Origin: Candidatus Dojkabacteria bacterium
Lineage (GTDB): Bacteria > Patescibacteriota > Dojkabacteria > B142 > OLB20
DNA length: 22,369 bases
Direction: 5' to 3'
Assembly: GCA_020429485.1 (NCBI GenBank)
Contig: JAGQLK010000001.1
Span: forward strand, 1-22,369
Shown here piece by piece: positions 7,894 through 15,350 of the stretch. Each line of letters starts with the position of its first letter. Position 1 is the first letter of the stretch. A model generated the notes under the pieces. That model had not been told where the DNA came from and made no database searches. It worked only from the letters and a program-made list of their open reading frames with translations. Made by a program: the position numbers and the translations under genes.

Positions 7894-10056
7894 TTAGCTT
7901 AATTGATCGTCGATTAGAGCTTGGATTATTGGATCATAGTCAGATCGTGCCGCTACCCAAGTCACTAATTCATTAAAGTCGATCATTCCAGTTGCTACTA
8001 GGTGAGCAATATTTTCATATGGTACAGGTTGCTCGCTCTGAACTATGTTTGCTCGGATAACCTCAACAATTGCTAATACATCTTCAGGAGGTAAAACGTT
8101 TAGTACTGCCTGTGGATCAATATACCCATCAAGCAATATTTCTCCAAGAGATTCTGTAGTAAATACCTCATCCACTAATAATCTTCTTAGTAACTGAGTA
8201 CGATCAGTTAAATTATTAACAACCTGTATTTGGTCATATTCGTCAACAGTATAACCTGTTAAATCAATAAGAAGTCCTTCGCGTGCTTGGTGTAATTGCC
8301 AGTTGAAAGCTCTGACGATAGCATCTTGAGTAACCCTCTCTGGCTCAGGTGCTGGAGATGACATGACTTTCCTGTATCTACTATTTCCAAGATAATTATA
8401 ATCACCAGAATTGTATGTTAAATCCACAGAGTGGTTATCCATCAACCAAGCGATTATCTGTCTAGGAAAGCCATAATATACTGGTTCGTCAGCGATCTTT
8501 GTATCTCTTTCAAAACGTCTTTCTCTAACTGCTTTTCTTGATAGCATATTATAAATGTTCGCAATGAATTGCACTTTATCTACTGTATGTCCAAATGCCT
8601 CTTGGGCTATATTTAAAAGTGCTTGAGGGGGTGCCTCTCCAACTGTTGGTTCTGCTATTGCTCCACGCTCTTGTGCTTCTAGATCTAGTATTGCTAATTG
8701 CTCTAAATCATCTGCGAATATAGGTCTATCAGCTTGTTCGATTGCAATTACCCCATTCATCATATCTGCAAACATACCAAAGTATACTAATGGACTTCTT
8801 GAGCTAAAGGTCATATGTCTTCCCCTATTTGGTATTTCAGATGGATCAAAATCAAGCGGGTTAAAAACCTCTCCTAAAGCCATATAGTCTATACCAACTC
8901 TTTGGCAATAATCATAGAACAGCGCTTCCAATTGATCATGCATAGTGGTGTCCATTTGGTATTCTGTTCTTCTATCCATGCCTCTTAAAAATTCACCCAT
9001 TGTATTGGCTAGTCCAAAACTGTTATTCATTGCGTGAGCTGCATAATCTCTTTGATCATTGTATGCCTCTTGAATTATGCTTGCTTGATGGAATTGATCT
9101 TTCCAGTCATCTAGCCACATTGTAGTAGCTAACATTTCTAATGCAACCTCAGATACAATAAATCTGATTAGGTCATGATCGTAATCTTGTAAAGGATTGT
9201 CAGGATATTTTTGATTGATATATTCTGTTACGGCTTCACCAGTGGCATGCATTGTATAGAACAAGAAGCTTAGCATAGCTTCTCTACCATCCTGGATGGT
9301 ACTATAGCTATTAAACGCATCAATAGCACTTTCAGTATTCGCGCATAAAGATAAGAAAGAAAATATTCCACCATGTTCATTTGGATGTGCTCCAATGGTT
9401 TGCTCATGAGCAAGAATGGCATTTGTTAAGCCATAAATTATTGGTGCAACTCTATCTTGTGCAGCAAAGTAATCTGTTCTGCCAGGTCTATTTTGTTCCA
9501 TATGAACAACATATCCTGCAATATGATCAGGAACAGTACCTTCAGTTGCTCTTAGTTTGGGCGGGAATAATTGCATTGCACTTACTACTCTGGTTTCTTT
9601 ACCTGTAGGTCGGCCTAGGTATACCTGTTCTTTCTCTTTCTTCGTTCCTTGAAGATCTTCAACTTGAATTAAAAATCCAAATTGTTTTATCGGATTTTCT
9701 ACCAATCCTTCATTTACACGCTGTACTTGTTGATAAGAGAGTACATCATTTCCAAATTCATCTACCTCATCAGCAGCATCATCTAATACTGCAAGGTCCA
9801 CACTTTGAACATATCTGATGCTTAATTTAAATGGGAAAGATTCGCCCTCAGAACCCCATGTAACCCATTCTGTACCAATTCTTTTGCGAGTTGGATCTTC
9901 TTTTGGTTTATCAAAAACAGGAATGATTCTAAATCTAATTCCATCTGCTCCTTGTGCATTTTCTAATCCAGGAAAGTCTACATCTCTTGGTTCACCATGA
10001 AAAACAGGAAATTCCCTTATATCGATCTGTTCAGATCCAAAGTCAAATTCACTCAT
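7894..10056 (-). CDS. unknown 720-residue soluble protein
   Basis: Frame of 720 residues from ATG at 10056 to TAA, not assignable to a family. The N-terminal 190 residues look strand-rich with acidic loops (IRFRIIPVFDKPKEDPTRKR, DDAADEVDEFGNDVLS). From about residue 195 the protein becomes helical and rich in His, Met and aromatics. The last 100 residues carry two turn motifs like those of the giant protein: EILLDGYIDPQAVL (near 635-648) and HLVATGMIDFNELV (near 681-694). There is no signal peptide or membrane helix. Lysine is scarce (about 16 in 720). A reverse-strand TATAAT about 16 bases before the ATG would give a leader of roughly ten bases without Shine-Dalgarno sequence. It is divergent from the tandem small genes and lies 54 bases upstream of folC on the same strand. 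The shared motif and composition suggest it belongs with the 1216/319-residue pair; the function is unknown. Confidence 0.83.
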   Translation of the reverse strand: MSEFDFGSEQIDIREFPVFHGEPRDVDFPGLENAQGADGIRFRIIPVFDKPKEDPTRKRIGTEWVTWGSEGESFPFKLSIRYVQSVDLAVLDDAADEVDEFGNDVLSYQQVQRVNEGLVENPIKQFGFLIQVEDLQGTKKEKEQVYLGRPTGKETRVVSAMQLFPPKLRATEGTVPDHIAGYVVHMEQNRPGRTDYFAAQDRVAPIIYGLTNAILAHEQTIGAHPNEHGGIFSFLSLCANTESAIDAFNSYSTIQDGREAMLSFLFYTMHATGEAVTEYINQKYPDNPLQDYDHDLIRFIVSEVALEMLATTMWLDDWKDQFHQASIIQEAYNDQRDYAAHAMNNSFGLANTMGEFLRGMDRRTEYQMDTTMHDQLEALFYDYCQRVGIDYMALGEVFNPLDFDPSEIPNRGRHMTFSSRSPLVYFGMFADMMNGVIAIEQADRPIFADDLEQLAILDLEAQERGAIAEPTVGEAPPQALLNIAQEAFGHTVDKVQFIANIYNMLSRKAVRERRFERDTKIADEPVYYGFPRQIIAWLMDNHSVDLTYNSGDYNYLGNSRYRKVMSSPAPEPERVTQDAIVRAFNWQLHQAREGLLIDLTGYTVDEYDQIQVVNNLTDRTQLLRRLLVDEVFTTESLGEILLDGYIDPQAVLNVLPPEDVLAIVEVIRANIVQSEQPVPYENIAHLVATGMIDFNELVTWVAARSDYDPIIQALIDDQLS

Positions 10057-10118
10057 TATAGAACTGGATAATATTATAAGCTATATTAGCTATATATTAT
10101 ATAATAGGGCTATGGCAT

Positions 10119-10147
10119 TTGTAAATGCTAAAACAAAAGGTTATAAT
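10119..10147 (+). promoter_or_regulatory. consensus-like promoter TTGTAA-17-TATAAT, leaderless spacing
   Basis: TTGTAA at 10119-10124, a 17-base spacer and a perfect TATAAT at 10142-10147, followed by six bases and then ATG at 10154. This is the best sigma70-type promoter in the window and its geometry places the first transcribed base on the start codon. Confidence 0.6.
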
Positions 10148-10153
10148 ATAAAT

Positions 10154-10279
10154 ATGAGTTATATTAATTCAATGCTTGAAGGATACCCAGCAATTCAACC
10201 AGACTCATTTAATGGGAATGGTGGTGATGACGATGGTGGTCAGGATGTAGATTCTGGACCAGGTCAGGTTGGTAACTAA
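10154..10279 (+). CDS. tiny acidic protein (41 residues) with the shared Gly-Gln-Asp tail
   Basis: Short frame ending at TAA 10277-10279. From ATG 10154 it gives 41 residues starting MSYINSMLEGYPAIQ and ending DGGQDVDSGPGQVGN. An in-frame ATG at 10112 would give 55 residues and also has a TATAAT (10100-10105) at leaderless distance, but no -35. The promoter inside that longer form makes 10154 the better start. The first half is a short amphipathic segment, the second half is Gly/Asp-rich and probably disordered. There is no lysine and no cysteine. The last 15 codons (48 bases with the stop) are nearly identical to the end of the next gene at the DNA level, while the N-termini do not match. 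There is no known family. It could be a peptide precursor, a tag-bearing small protein or part of an expanded tail-sharing family. Confidence 0.6.
   Translation: MSYINSMLEGYPAIQPDSFNGNGGDDDGGQDVDSGPGQVGN
10232..10279 (+). repeat. 48-base direct repeat, copy 1 (shared C-terminal tail)
   Basis: Matches 10485-10532 at 44 of 48 positions by eye; the first 29 bases are identical. The remaining differences are two silent third-position changes plus two changes in the last sense codon (Asn versus Arg). The repeat encodes DGGQDVDSGPGQVG in frame and ends exactly at the stop codon in both genes. Confidence 0.9.
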
Positions 10280-10289
10280 CAATATTCGG

Positions 10290-10317
10290 TTGAATTTTTC
10301 TATATAGTTTTTATACT
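10290..10317 (+). promoter_or_regulatory. promoter TTGAAT-16-TATACT of the second small gene
   Basis: TTGAAT at 10290-10295, a 16-base spacer and TATACT at 10312-10317, followed by eight bases and the ATG at 10326. The leader would be absent or one to two bases long. Having its own promoter means the second small gene can be expressed independently of the first. Confidence 0.5.
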
Positions 10318-10325
10318 AAATTTTT

Positions 10326-10532
10326 ATGGCCATTTCGCAAACTGAAGTACAACCAGTAGAACAACAATCTAGGATTGTTACAAATGGTAACGGCAGCCAA
10401 AGAAGACCATTATTAAGAGCAACATCAAATTTAGTCCAGCAACCTGATACTTTATCAGAAGCTATGTATGGGTATGCAGATCATGATGGTGGTCAGGATG
10501 TAGATTCTGGACCTGGTCAGGTAGGTAGATAA
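10326..10532 (+). CDS. small unknown protein (68 residues) with the shared Gly-Gln-Asp tail
   Basis: 68 residues from ATG 10326 to TAA 10530-10532. The N-terminal 50 residues are Gln/Ser/Arg-rich and look flexible (VEQQSRIVTNGNGSQRRPLL), unlike the N-terminus of the preceding small protein. The C-terminus DGGQDVDSGPGQVGR matches its neighbour's tail in 14 of 15 residues. There is no lysine, no cysteine, no signal peptide and no membrane segment. It is followed after 77 bases by the beta-propeller gene, which seems to have its own promoter. The double Arg in the N-terminal part and the fixed tail could suggest a processed precursor, but no processing or modifying enzyme is recognisable nearby. 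Confidence 0.68.
   Translation: MAISQTEVQPVEQQSRIVTNGNGSQRRPLLRATSNLVQQPDTLSEAMYGYADHDGGQDVDSGPGQVGR
10485..10532 (+). repeat. 48-base direct repeat, copy 2 (shared C-terminal tail)
   Basis: Partner of 10232-10279, with start-to-start distance 253 bases. The near-identity is confined to the tail; the DNA upstream of the two copies does not align by eye beyond GAT/GGT-type codons. This fits a recent tail duplication or repeated recombination more than simple duplication of a whole gene. Confidence 0.9.
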
Positions 10533-10562
10533 ATTAAGCTAATCCCCTTAGAATTGCGGAAA

Positions 10563-10603
10563 ATACTTATTATTGCTATGCTATAGCTAATACTTATTAC
10601 TGC
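10563..10603 (+). repeat. pair of 14-base direct repeats upstream of the beta-propeller gene
   Basis: ATACTTATTATTGC at 10563-10576 and ATACTTATTACTGC at 10590-10603 differ at one position and are spaced 27 bases start to start, with the palindrome GCTATAGC between them. The second copy covers the likely -10 region (TATTAC 10595-10600, with TTGCTA 10573-10578 as a weak -35). It could be a regulator-binding site or a chance AT-rich repeat. Confidence 0.4.
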
Positions 10604-10609
10604 ACAAAT

Positions 10610-12607
10610 ATGACTCGTCGTTATATTATTCTTCTCTCAATTTTAGCAGCCCTATGTTTTACTCTAGCGGCTATAGTCGGTGGACTTGTCTATATTTCTC
10701 AAAGTGATGATCCAGTCATTACGATTGATACTGGTGATGATCTTGAATTTAAGCAATTTGATTCTGTAGAGGAATATAATCAATATTTGCAGTCTGCCCA
10801 GAATAACAACTATTATTTAGGTGGATTGGGATCTGCAGGGGAATTCGAGGTCGCAGCATCACCAGACATGCAGATTGATGATTTGATGGGAAGTGCAGGA
10901 ATTGGTGATGGTGGAGATGTTGATCAAAATAGAGTATCTGAAACATATGTTCAGGTTGCTGGGGTTGATGAAGCAGATATAGTTAAAACTGATGGTGAGA
11001 GTATTTTCCTTTCTAATCTCAATTACTACTATTATACAGACCCAATCATTCTAGACGATGTATTATTCGAGGAGACCTTACAAACGGATAGGTTTTATCC
11101 TGAAGTAGTTAATACGACAAAAGTAATTAGCGCTTTCCCTCCAAGTGACTTGAAGCTGTCATCTGAAATAAATTCAGTCGGGAAATTACTGTTAGATGAC
11201 GATGTACTAGTTGTTGTAGAAGATACAGAAATTAATGCATATGACGTCAGAAATGTTAATGATCCAGAAAAAATCTGGGACCTTGCTTTGGGTGTAGATT
11301 CTTATGTTGACGTTGCAAGAATGTACAACAACGAGCTATATCTGTTTGCTTCTACTTATGTATATTCAAGTGATTATCCATGTCCAGTTCCACTTCTTGA
11401 AGGTGGTGATGCAGAATTAACAATAGCATGTACAGATATTTATCACCCAACCGTACCCGCAGAAGTTGATAAGACATTTACAGTTCTCAAAATCAATCCT
11501 GGTACTGGTGATATTTTAGACGATGTTTCTTTTGTTGGCTCAAGTTATGCTTCAACAGTATACATGTCTGGGGAAAATATCTATGTATCTTATCAAAGAT
11601 ATACTGATCAAAACGAGATCATAATTGATTTCTTAGTAAATGAAACTTCTGATATCTTCCCAAGAGAAATTAGAAAAGAGATTAATAAAATTAATGGATA
11701 TGATATCTCTAGCTATTCTAAGTTTTATGAACTAAGTATTGTATTGGAGAACTATTATTCTGGACTAGATGAAGAAGCCAGAATGGAAGTGGAAGACAAA
11801 GCAGAAGCAAGGTTAACAGAATATATGGTAGATAAAGTAAGGGAACTACAGAATACAGATATTGTTAGAATCGACAGTGATTCATTAGCAATTAAAGCAT
11901 TAGGTTCTGTTCCTGGATATACTCTTAATCAATTCTCTTTTGATGAATATGATGGATACTTAAGAGTTGCTACATCAATTACCGATACTATTAGATATCA
12001 ATACGATACAAATGATCTGTATGTACTTGATTCAAGTTTGGATATTGTAGGTGCAGTTAAAGATTTTGGGTTAGATGAGAGTATTTATGGTGTAAGATTT
12101 ATGGGAGATCTTGCTTATGTAGTGACATTCAAGCAGATCGATCCATTTTATGTAATTGACCTTACTAATCCTACTAAACCTGAAATAGCTGGTGAACTAA
12201 AGATACCTGGTTATTCATCGTTCTTACATCAAATCAATGAGGAACTAGTATTAGGTATTGGCAGAGAGGACTTTGGTGTTAAAGCTGCTTTGTATGATGT
12301 TAGTGATGTAAATAATCCAAGGGAGTTAGATAAGTTGATTATAGATGGAGATTGGACCGAGTTAGAATATAATCATAATGCATTTCTTATTGATGCGGAA
12401 AATGAAATATTCTTTATTCCTGGATCCAATAGTGCATATATTGTCTCTTATGATGATGAGAATCTAGCTTTAGTAAAAGAAATTGATAATCTAAATGCTC
12501 AGAGAGCAATTTACATTAACGATTACCTTTATGTTATTGGTAACGATAAGTTAGTTGTTCTTGATGAAACTGATTGGTCAAAGGTATCAGAATTAGCTAT
12601 AAACTAA
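10610..12607 (+). CDS. membrane-anchored beta-propeller protein (COG4880 / Beta_propel family)
   Basis: 665 residues. One N-terminal hydrophobic helix (about residues 4-28, YIILLSILAALCFTLAAIVG) follows MTRR and should anchor the protein with its bulk outside the cell. The family signature, VQVAGVDEADIVKTDGESI, lies near residues 113-131. Further family segments are VPGYTLNQFSFDEYDGYLRV near 433 and the blade GVRFMGDLAYVVTFKQIDPF near 490-510, followed by repeated 'Y.VI/VLD' blade strands to the C-terminus. The linker after the anchor is Gly/Asp-rich. Proteins of this family are secreted or surface-bound with no established biochemical role; some carry protease-inhibitor-like or dockerin parts, which are not seen here. 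It starts 77 bases after the small tail-sharing genes and ends by overlapping the lipoprotein gene on the other strand by four bases. Family assignment is confident; function is not. Confidence 0.88.
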   Translation: MTRRYIILLSILAALCFTLAAIVGGLVYISQSDDPVITIDTGDDLEFKQFDSVEEYNQYLQSAQNNNYYLGGLGSAGEFEVAASPDMQIDDLMGSAGIGDGGDVDQNRVSETYVQVAGVDEADIVKTDGESIFLSNLNYYYYTDPIILDDVLFEETLQTDRFYPEVVNTTKVISAFPPSDLKLSSEINSVGKLLLDDDVLVVVEDTEINAYDVRNVNDPEKIWDLALGVDSYVDVARMYNNELYLFASTYVYSSDYPCPVPLLEGGDAELTIACTDIYHPTVPAEVDKTFTVLKINPGTGDILDDVSFVGSSYASTVYMSGENIYVSYQRYTDQNEIIIDFLVNETSDIFPREIRKEINKINGYDISSYSKFYELSIVLENYYSGLDEEARMEVEDKAEARLTEYMVDKVRELQNTDIVRIDSDSLAIKALGSVPGYTLNQFSFDEYDGYLRVATSITDTIRYQYDTNDLYVLDSSLDIVGAVKDFGLDESIYGVRFMGDLAYVVTFKQIDPFYVIDLTNPTKPEIAGELKIPGYSSFLHQINEELVLGIGREDFGVKAALYDVSDVNNPRELDKLIIDGDWTELEYNHNAFLIDAENEIFFIPGSNSAYIVSYDDENLALVKEIDNLNAQRAIYINDYLYVIGNDKLVVLDETDWSKVSELAIN

Positions 12608-13410
12608 TTGCGATCGCCTGGCCAATAGAGACTATATACATGATAATAATCCGGATAAGAGCCGCCGCCTAGATCGTTTCTAACACGAGTGTTGGTTCCG
12701 CACGTTAATACAAATCCGTAAATATTTTCTAGGTCAACTCCTTGTGTACTAACATAAACAAGGAGTCCGTTAGATGTATATGTATCTTCTGTAACTGGCA
12801 TGGTACCGGACCAGCCAGCTATGCTTGTTACTTCAGTGAATTGTCCATTTTGATTCTGTGAAATCCAATTTACTTCTGTACCAAGTTGTAGCCCTTGATT
12901 AATCAGTTGAGTTCCAGTTGCTTCATAGTTATGGGTTGTAAATAGTCTTAAAGCTGTATTTGTCCCATCGGTATTTATAAAACTAGTATTTATTATTGCG
13001 AACTCTGCACCATCTGGAGCCATAGGCTGACCTGTTCCATTTAGCTCCACAGAGTTCAATGGGTAAAGATAGTTACTACCATTTATGATGAATTCTAGGG
13101 CACCCTGATCTCCAAATAAGGTTATATCAGGAGTAGCTTCTGGAGTATTGGTTATGGTTGCTGTTGGGGGCACTGGTGTAGATGTAGGTAGGATACTAGT
13201 AATTTGAGTAACTGGAGTATTGGTTGCAGGTAAATTTATAGTTGATTGAGTAGATGCAAAAGCAGGTTGAGCAGTACTAGCTAGCGTAGGTATTGCTGAA
13301 CTATCAGTATTATTGCAACTGACAAGGGTTGCACTCAGCATAAGTATCATAAGTATGATTAACAGTTGGCGCCTGTAATAGTAATTGTAGTACTCGCCTG
13401 CTTCGGACAT
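12604..13410 (-). CDS. secreted lipoprotein with Thr/Pro linker, entirely lysine-free
   Basis: 268 residues from ATG 13410 (a TTG at 13428 would add six residues and overlaps the likely -10 box). The N-terminus is a lipoprotein signal peptide: two arginines, a hydrophobic run (LLIILMILMLSATLVS), then the lipobox LVSC with the lipidated Cys near residue 32. A flexible Ser/Thr/Pro linker of about 70 residues (for example PTSTPVPPTATITNTP) leads to a strand-rich domain of about 165 residues, with strands such as GALEFIINGSNYLYPLNSVEL and AEFAIINTSFINTD. This layout is like small immunoglobulin-type extracellular domains of the DUF4352 kind, though I cannot confirm that. Remarkably, there is no lysine in the whole protein and only about six arginines. 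The stop is TAG. It overlaps the convergent beta-propeller gene by four bases; both products face the outside. Confidence 0.82.
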   Translation of the reverse strand: MSEAGEYYNYYYRRQLLIILMILMLSATLVSCNNTDSSAIPTLASTAQPAFASTQSTINLPATNTPVTQITSILPTSTPVPPTATITNTPEATPDITLFGDQGALEFIINGSNYLYPLNSVELNGTGQPMAPDGAEFAIINTSFINTDGTNTALRLFTTHNYEATGTQLINQGLQLGTEVNWISQNQNGQFTEVTSIAGWSGTMPVTEDTYTSNGLLVYVSTQGVDLENIYGFVLTCGTNTRVRNDLGGGSYPDYYHVYSLYWPGDRN

Positions 13411-13458
13411 AGTTGCAATAAAGTGCAATTATATATCCAATATATTATATAAGCAAGG

Positions 13459-14193
13459 CTAATTGAAGAAGCTTCCGACTAAAAAGGCTATTATTGCAGA
13501 TACGCTGCCCAACACTAGTGTTTCCATTACTGCTTTAAGCAAGCTTTCATTTGTTGCTCTCCAGCGAATAATTCCAAGCATAGCAAGTGCTAAGGCTGCT
13601 CCTATTGCTGATAAAGTAAATGCCAACTCAATTGAATCAAGTACTAGGTATGGAATTAGGGGAAGAAATCCGAAGATAATGAATGAGATGAAAGTAATGA
13701 AACCAGTTAAAAAAGGATTTGTACCTTCTGGATTAGACATTTCTAGTTCGTAATTCATCATGAATTCTACCCAGTACTCTTCGTTATTCTTGTATATTGA
13801 AGCTAATTTTTCTGCATCATCTTGACTAAAGCCTTTGTTCATCAGAATATTTATAGTCTCTTCTTTTTCATTAATTTGATTAGTGCGAATCTCATGACGT
13901 TCTTTATTCTTTTCCTTCTTATACACTTCTTTCTCTGATCGTATAGAAAGAAAGTTTCCGAGCCCCATTGAGCTTGCATCAGCAAATAAATTAGCTAATC
14001 CGAATAGTAGTACAGCAACAAATGAAAATGCGGCAGCATTACCACCCAAGCTTGCTCCTGTATAGCCAGCAACAACTGCAAAGGTTGTAACTATTCCATC
14101 GGTTCCACCATATGTAATTTCTCTTAAATATTCAGAGATTGGAGATATTTTATAAGTTTTAGCTGTATTTTTTTCTGATAAGTTGGTGCTCAT
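13459..14193 (-). CDS. VIT1/CCC1-family Fe2+/Mn2+ transporter
   Basis: 244 residues, typical for the family. It would move ferrous iron or manganese across the membrane. The first helix carries GGTDGIVTTFAVVAG (about residues 28-42) and the second FADASSMGLGNFLS (about 67-80), both hallmark pore segments. A cytoplasmic, Glu/Lys-rich region (about 85-155, with EKEETINILMNKGF and NYELEMS) corresponds to the metal-binding helices between helices 2 and 3. Three more membrane helices follow (about 163-185, 188-210, 222-243). The ATG at 14193 has AGTAAT at leaderless distance (plus-strand 14200-14205). It lies between two envelope genes, divergent from the Cys-rich surface protein. Specificity between iron and manganese cannot be read from the sequence. 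Confidence 0.9.
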   Translation of the reverse strand: MSTNLSEKNTAKTYKISPISEYLREITYGGTDGIVTTFAVVAGYTGASLGGNAAAFSFVAVLLFGLANLFADASSMGLGNFLSIRSEKEVYKKEKNKERHEIRTNQINEKEETINILMNKGFSQDDAEKLASIYKNNEEYWVEFMMNYELEMSNPEGTNPFLTGFITFISFIIFGFLPLIPYLVLDSIELAFTLSAIGAALALAMLGIIRWRATNESLLKAVMETLVLGSVSAIIAFLVGSFFN

Positions 14194-14290
14194 TCAAATA
14201 TTACTCTTCATATCTAGTATAAATCCATACTGAATAGAAAAGCAAAATAATTGCAACTGGTAGTATTTTTAGTAATAATAAGGTAGTTAA

Positions 14291-15349
14291 TTGAGACCCT
14301 TGTATAAATTAAGAGAATTCACACAGTTATTATTTTTTTTCTTGCTATTTGTGGCTGCAGTCACATTCTTTGGCATGACTGCGAGTTATATTAATAATCC
14401 TGAGCGTCGTACTAGTGAGGGTGAGGTGCTTGCTACATTTCAGACATCAGTTCAAGTCTTAGGTAATTGTGGCAATAATATTCAGGAACCACCGGAAGAA
14501 TGTGATGGCACTGATTTAGACGGATATTCTTGCTCTTCATTAGGTTATGATGGTGGTACTCTATCTTGTAATACAAATTGTACTAGGAATACTTCTAGCT
14601 GTTTTAATAATGTTCCAACTTGTGGCAATAATGTAAAAGAAGCTGGTGAAGAATGTGATGGTGCGGATTTAGCTGGCGCTTCATGCAGTACTTTTGGATT
14701 TAACAATGGTTCTCTAAGCTGTAATAGTAACTGTACTTATAATAAAGGAGCATGTTTTACTATTATTCCAACAAGCGTGCCAACATTACCACCAAATGTG
14801 ACACCAACTATAACACCAACCCCAGATCCTAATGAGTTAACTGATACTGACGGAGATGGATTATCAGATGCATGGGAATTATCTTATGCTCAATGTCATA
14901 ATTATTTAGTTCCTGATAATTTAGAAGACTATGATAGTGATGATATCTTAAGTCGAGATGAATATGTTCTAGACTCTAACCCATGTGTAGCTGATACCGA
15001 TGGTGATGGTATGCCAGATGGGTGGGAGCTACTTTATGACTTAGACTTGTTAAACGATGATTCTGATCAAGATCCAGATGGAGATGGCAGAAATAACATT
15101 CAAGAGTTTTTTGAAGGAACAAATCCTCGTGTTGCAGAAATAGATCCAGATGTAGTTATATCTATTACACCGGAAACCGGTGGAGAAGAAGTAGTAGGTG
15201 ACTATCCATGGGAAATAATCATACCATCTGTATTTTGTTGCTCAATACTAATAGCCGGACTTTCTTGGTTCTTCTTTGCAGGCAAAAAGAAAAACGGTGA
15301 TGATAAAGTAACTAAAGTTATCTCAGAAACATTTGCATCAGGATTATAA
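14291..15349 (+). CDS. bitopic surface protein with Cys-rich EECDG repeats and Asp-rich calcium-type repeats
   Basis: 352 residues from a TTG start with a weak AAGGT ribosome site upstream (14280-14284); a second TTG at 14300 is possible. Order of parts: N-terminal membrane helix (about residues 10-32); two Cys-rich repeats of about 45 residues with the pattern CGNN..E..EECDG.DL.G.SC...G...G.LSCN.NCT...C; a Thr/Pro linker (TPTITPTPDPNE); Asp-rich repeats of thrombospondin type-3 kind (DTDGDGLSDAWEL, DTDGDGMPDGWELL, DPDGDGRNN) that should bind calcium; then a second membrane helix (about 309-330) and a basic tail GKKKNGDDK. The Cys spacing implies disulfides outside the cell. A surface-presented adhesin or scaffold is likely. 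The next gene starts one base after its stop. Cytoplasmic tail and extracellular repeats differ sharply in lysine content. Confidence 0.85.
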   Translation: MRPLYKLREFTQLLFFFLLFVAAVTFFGMTASYINNPERRTSEGEVLATFQTSVQVLGNCGNNIQEPPEECDGTDLDGYSCSSLGYDGGTLSCNTNCTRNTSSCFNNVPTCGNNVKEAGEECDGADLAGASCSTFGFNNGSLSCNSNCTYNKGACFTIIPTSVPTLPPNVTPTITPTPDPNELTDTDGDGLSDAWELSYAQCHNYLVPDNLEDYDSDDILSRDEYVLDSNPCVADTDGDGMPDGWELLYDLDLLNDDSDQDPDGDGRNNIQEFFEGTNPRVAEIDPDVVISITPETGGEEVVGDYPWEIIIPSVFCCSILIAGLSWFFFAGKKKNGDDKVTKVISETFASGL

Positions 15350-15350
15350 A

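Noticed and set aside
10154..10532. Classical RiPP precursors (lanthipeptide, lasso peptide or thiopeptide)
   Set aside because: No Cys in either peptide, the conserved part is at the C-terminal end where the variable core normally lies, and no modifying enzyme is recognisable in the window. The nearby ABC exporter lacks a peptidase C39 domain.
10232..10532. CRISPR array or mobile-element ends
   Set aside because: There are only two repeat copies, in coding frame and ending at stop codons, with no regular spacers, transposase or inverted ends.
14420..15150. Dockerin or EF-hand protein
   Set aside because: The Asp-rich DTDGDG segments are spaced like thrombospondin type-3 repeats and lack paired EF-hand helices or the dockerin duplication.
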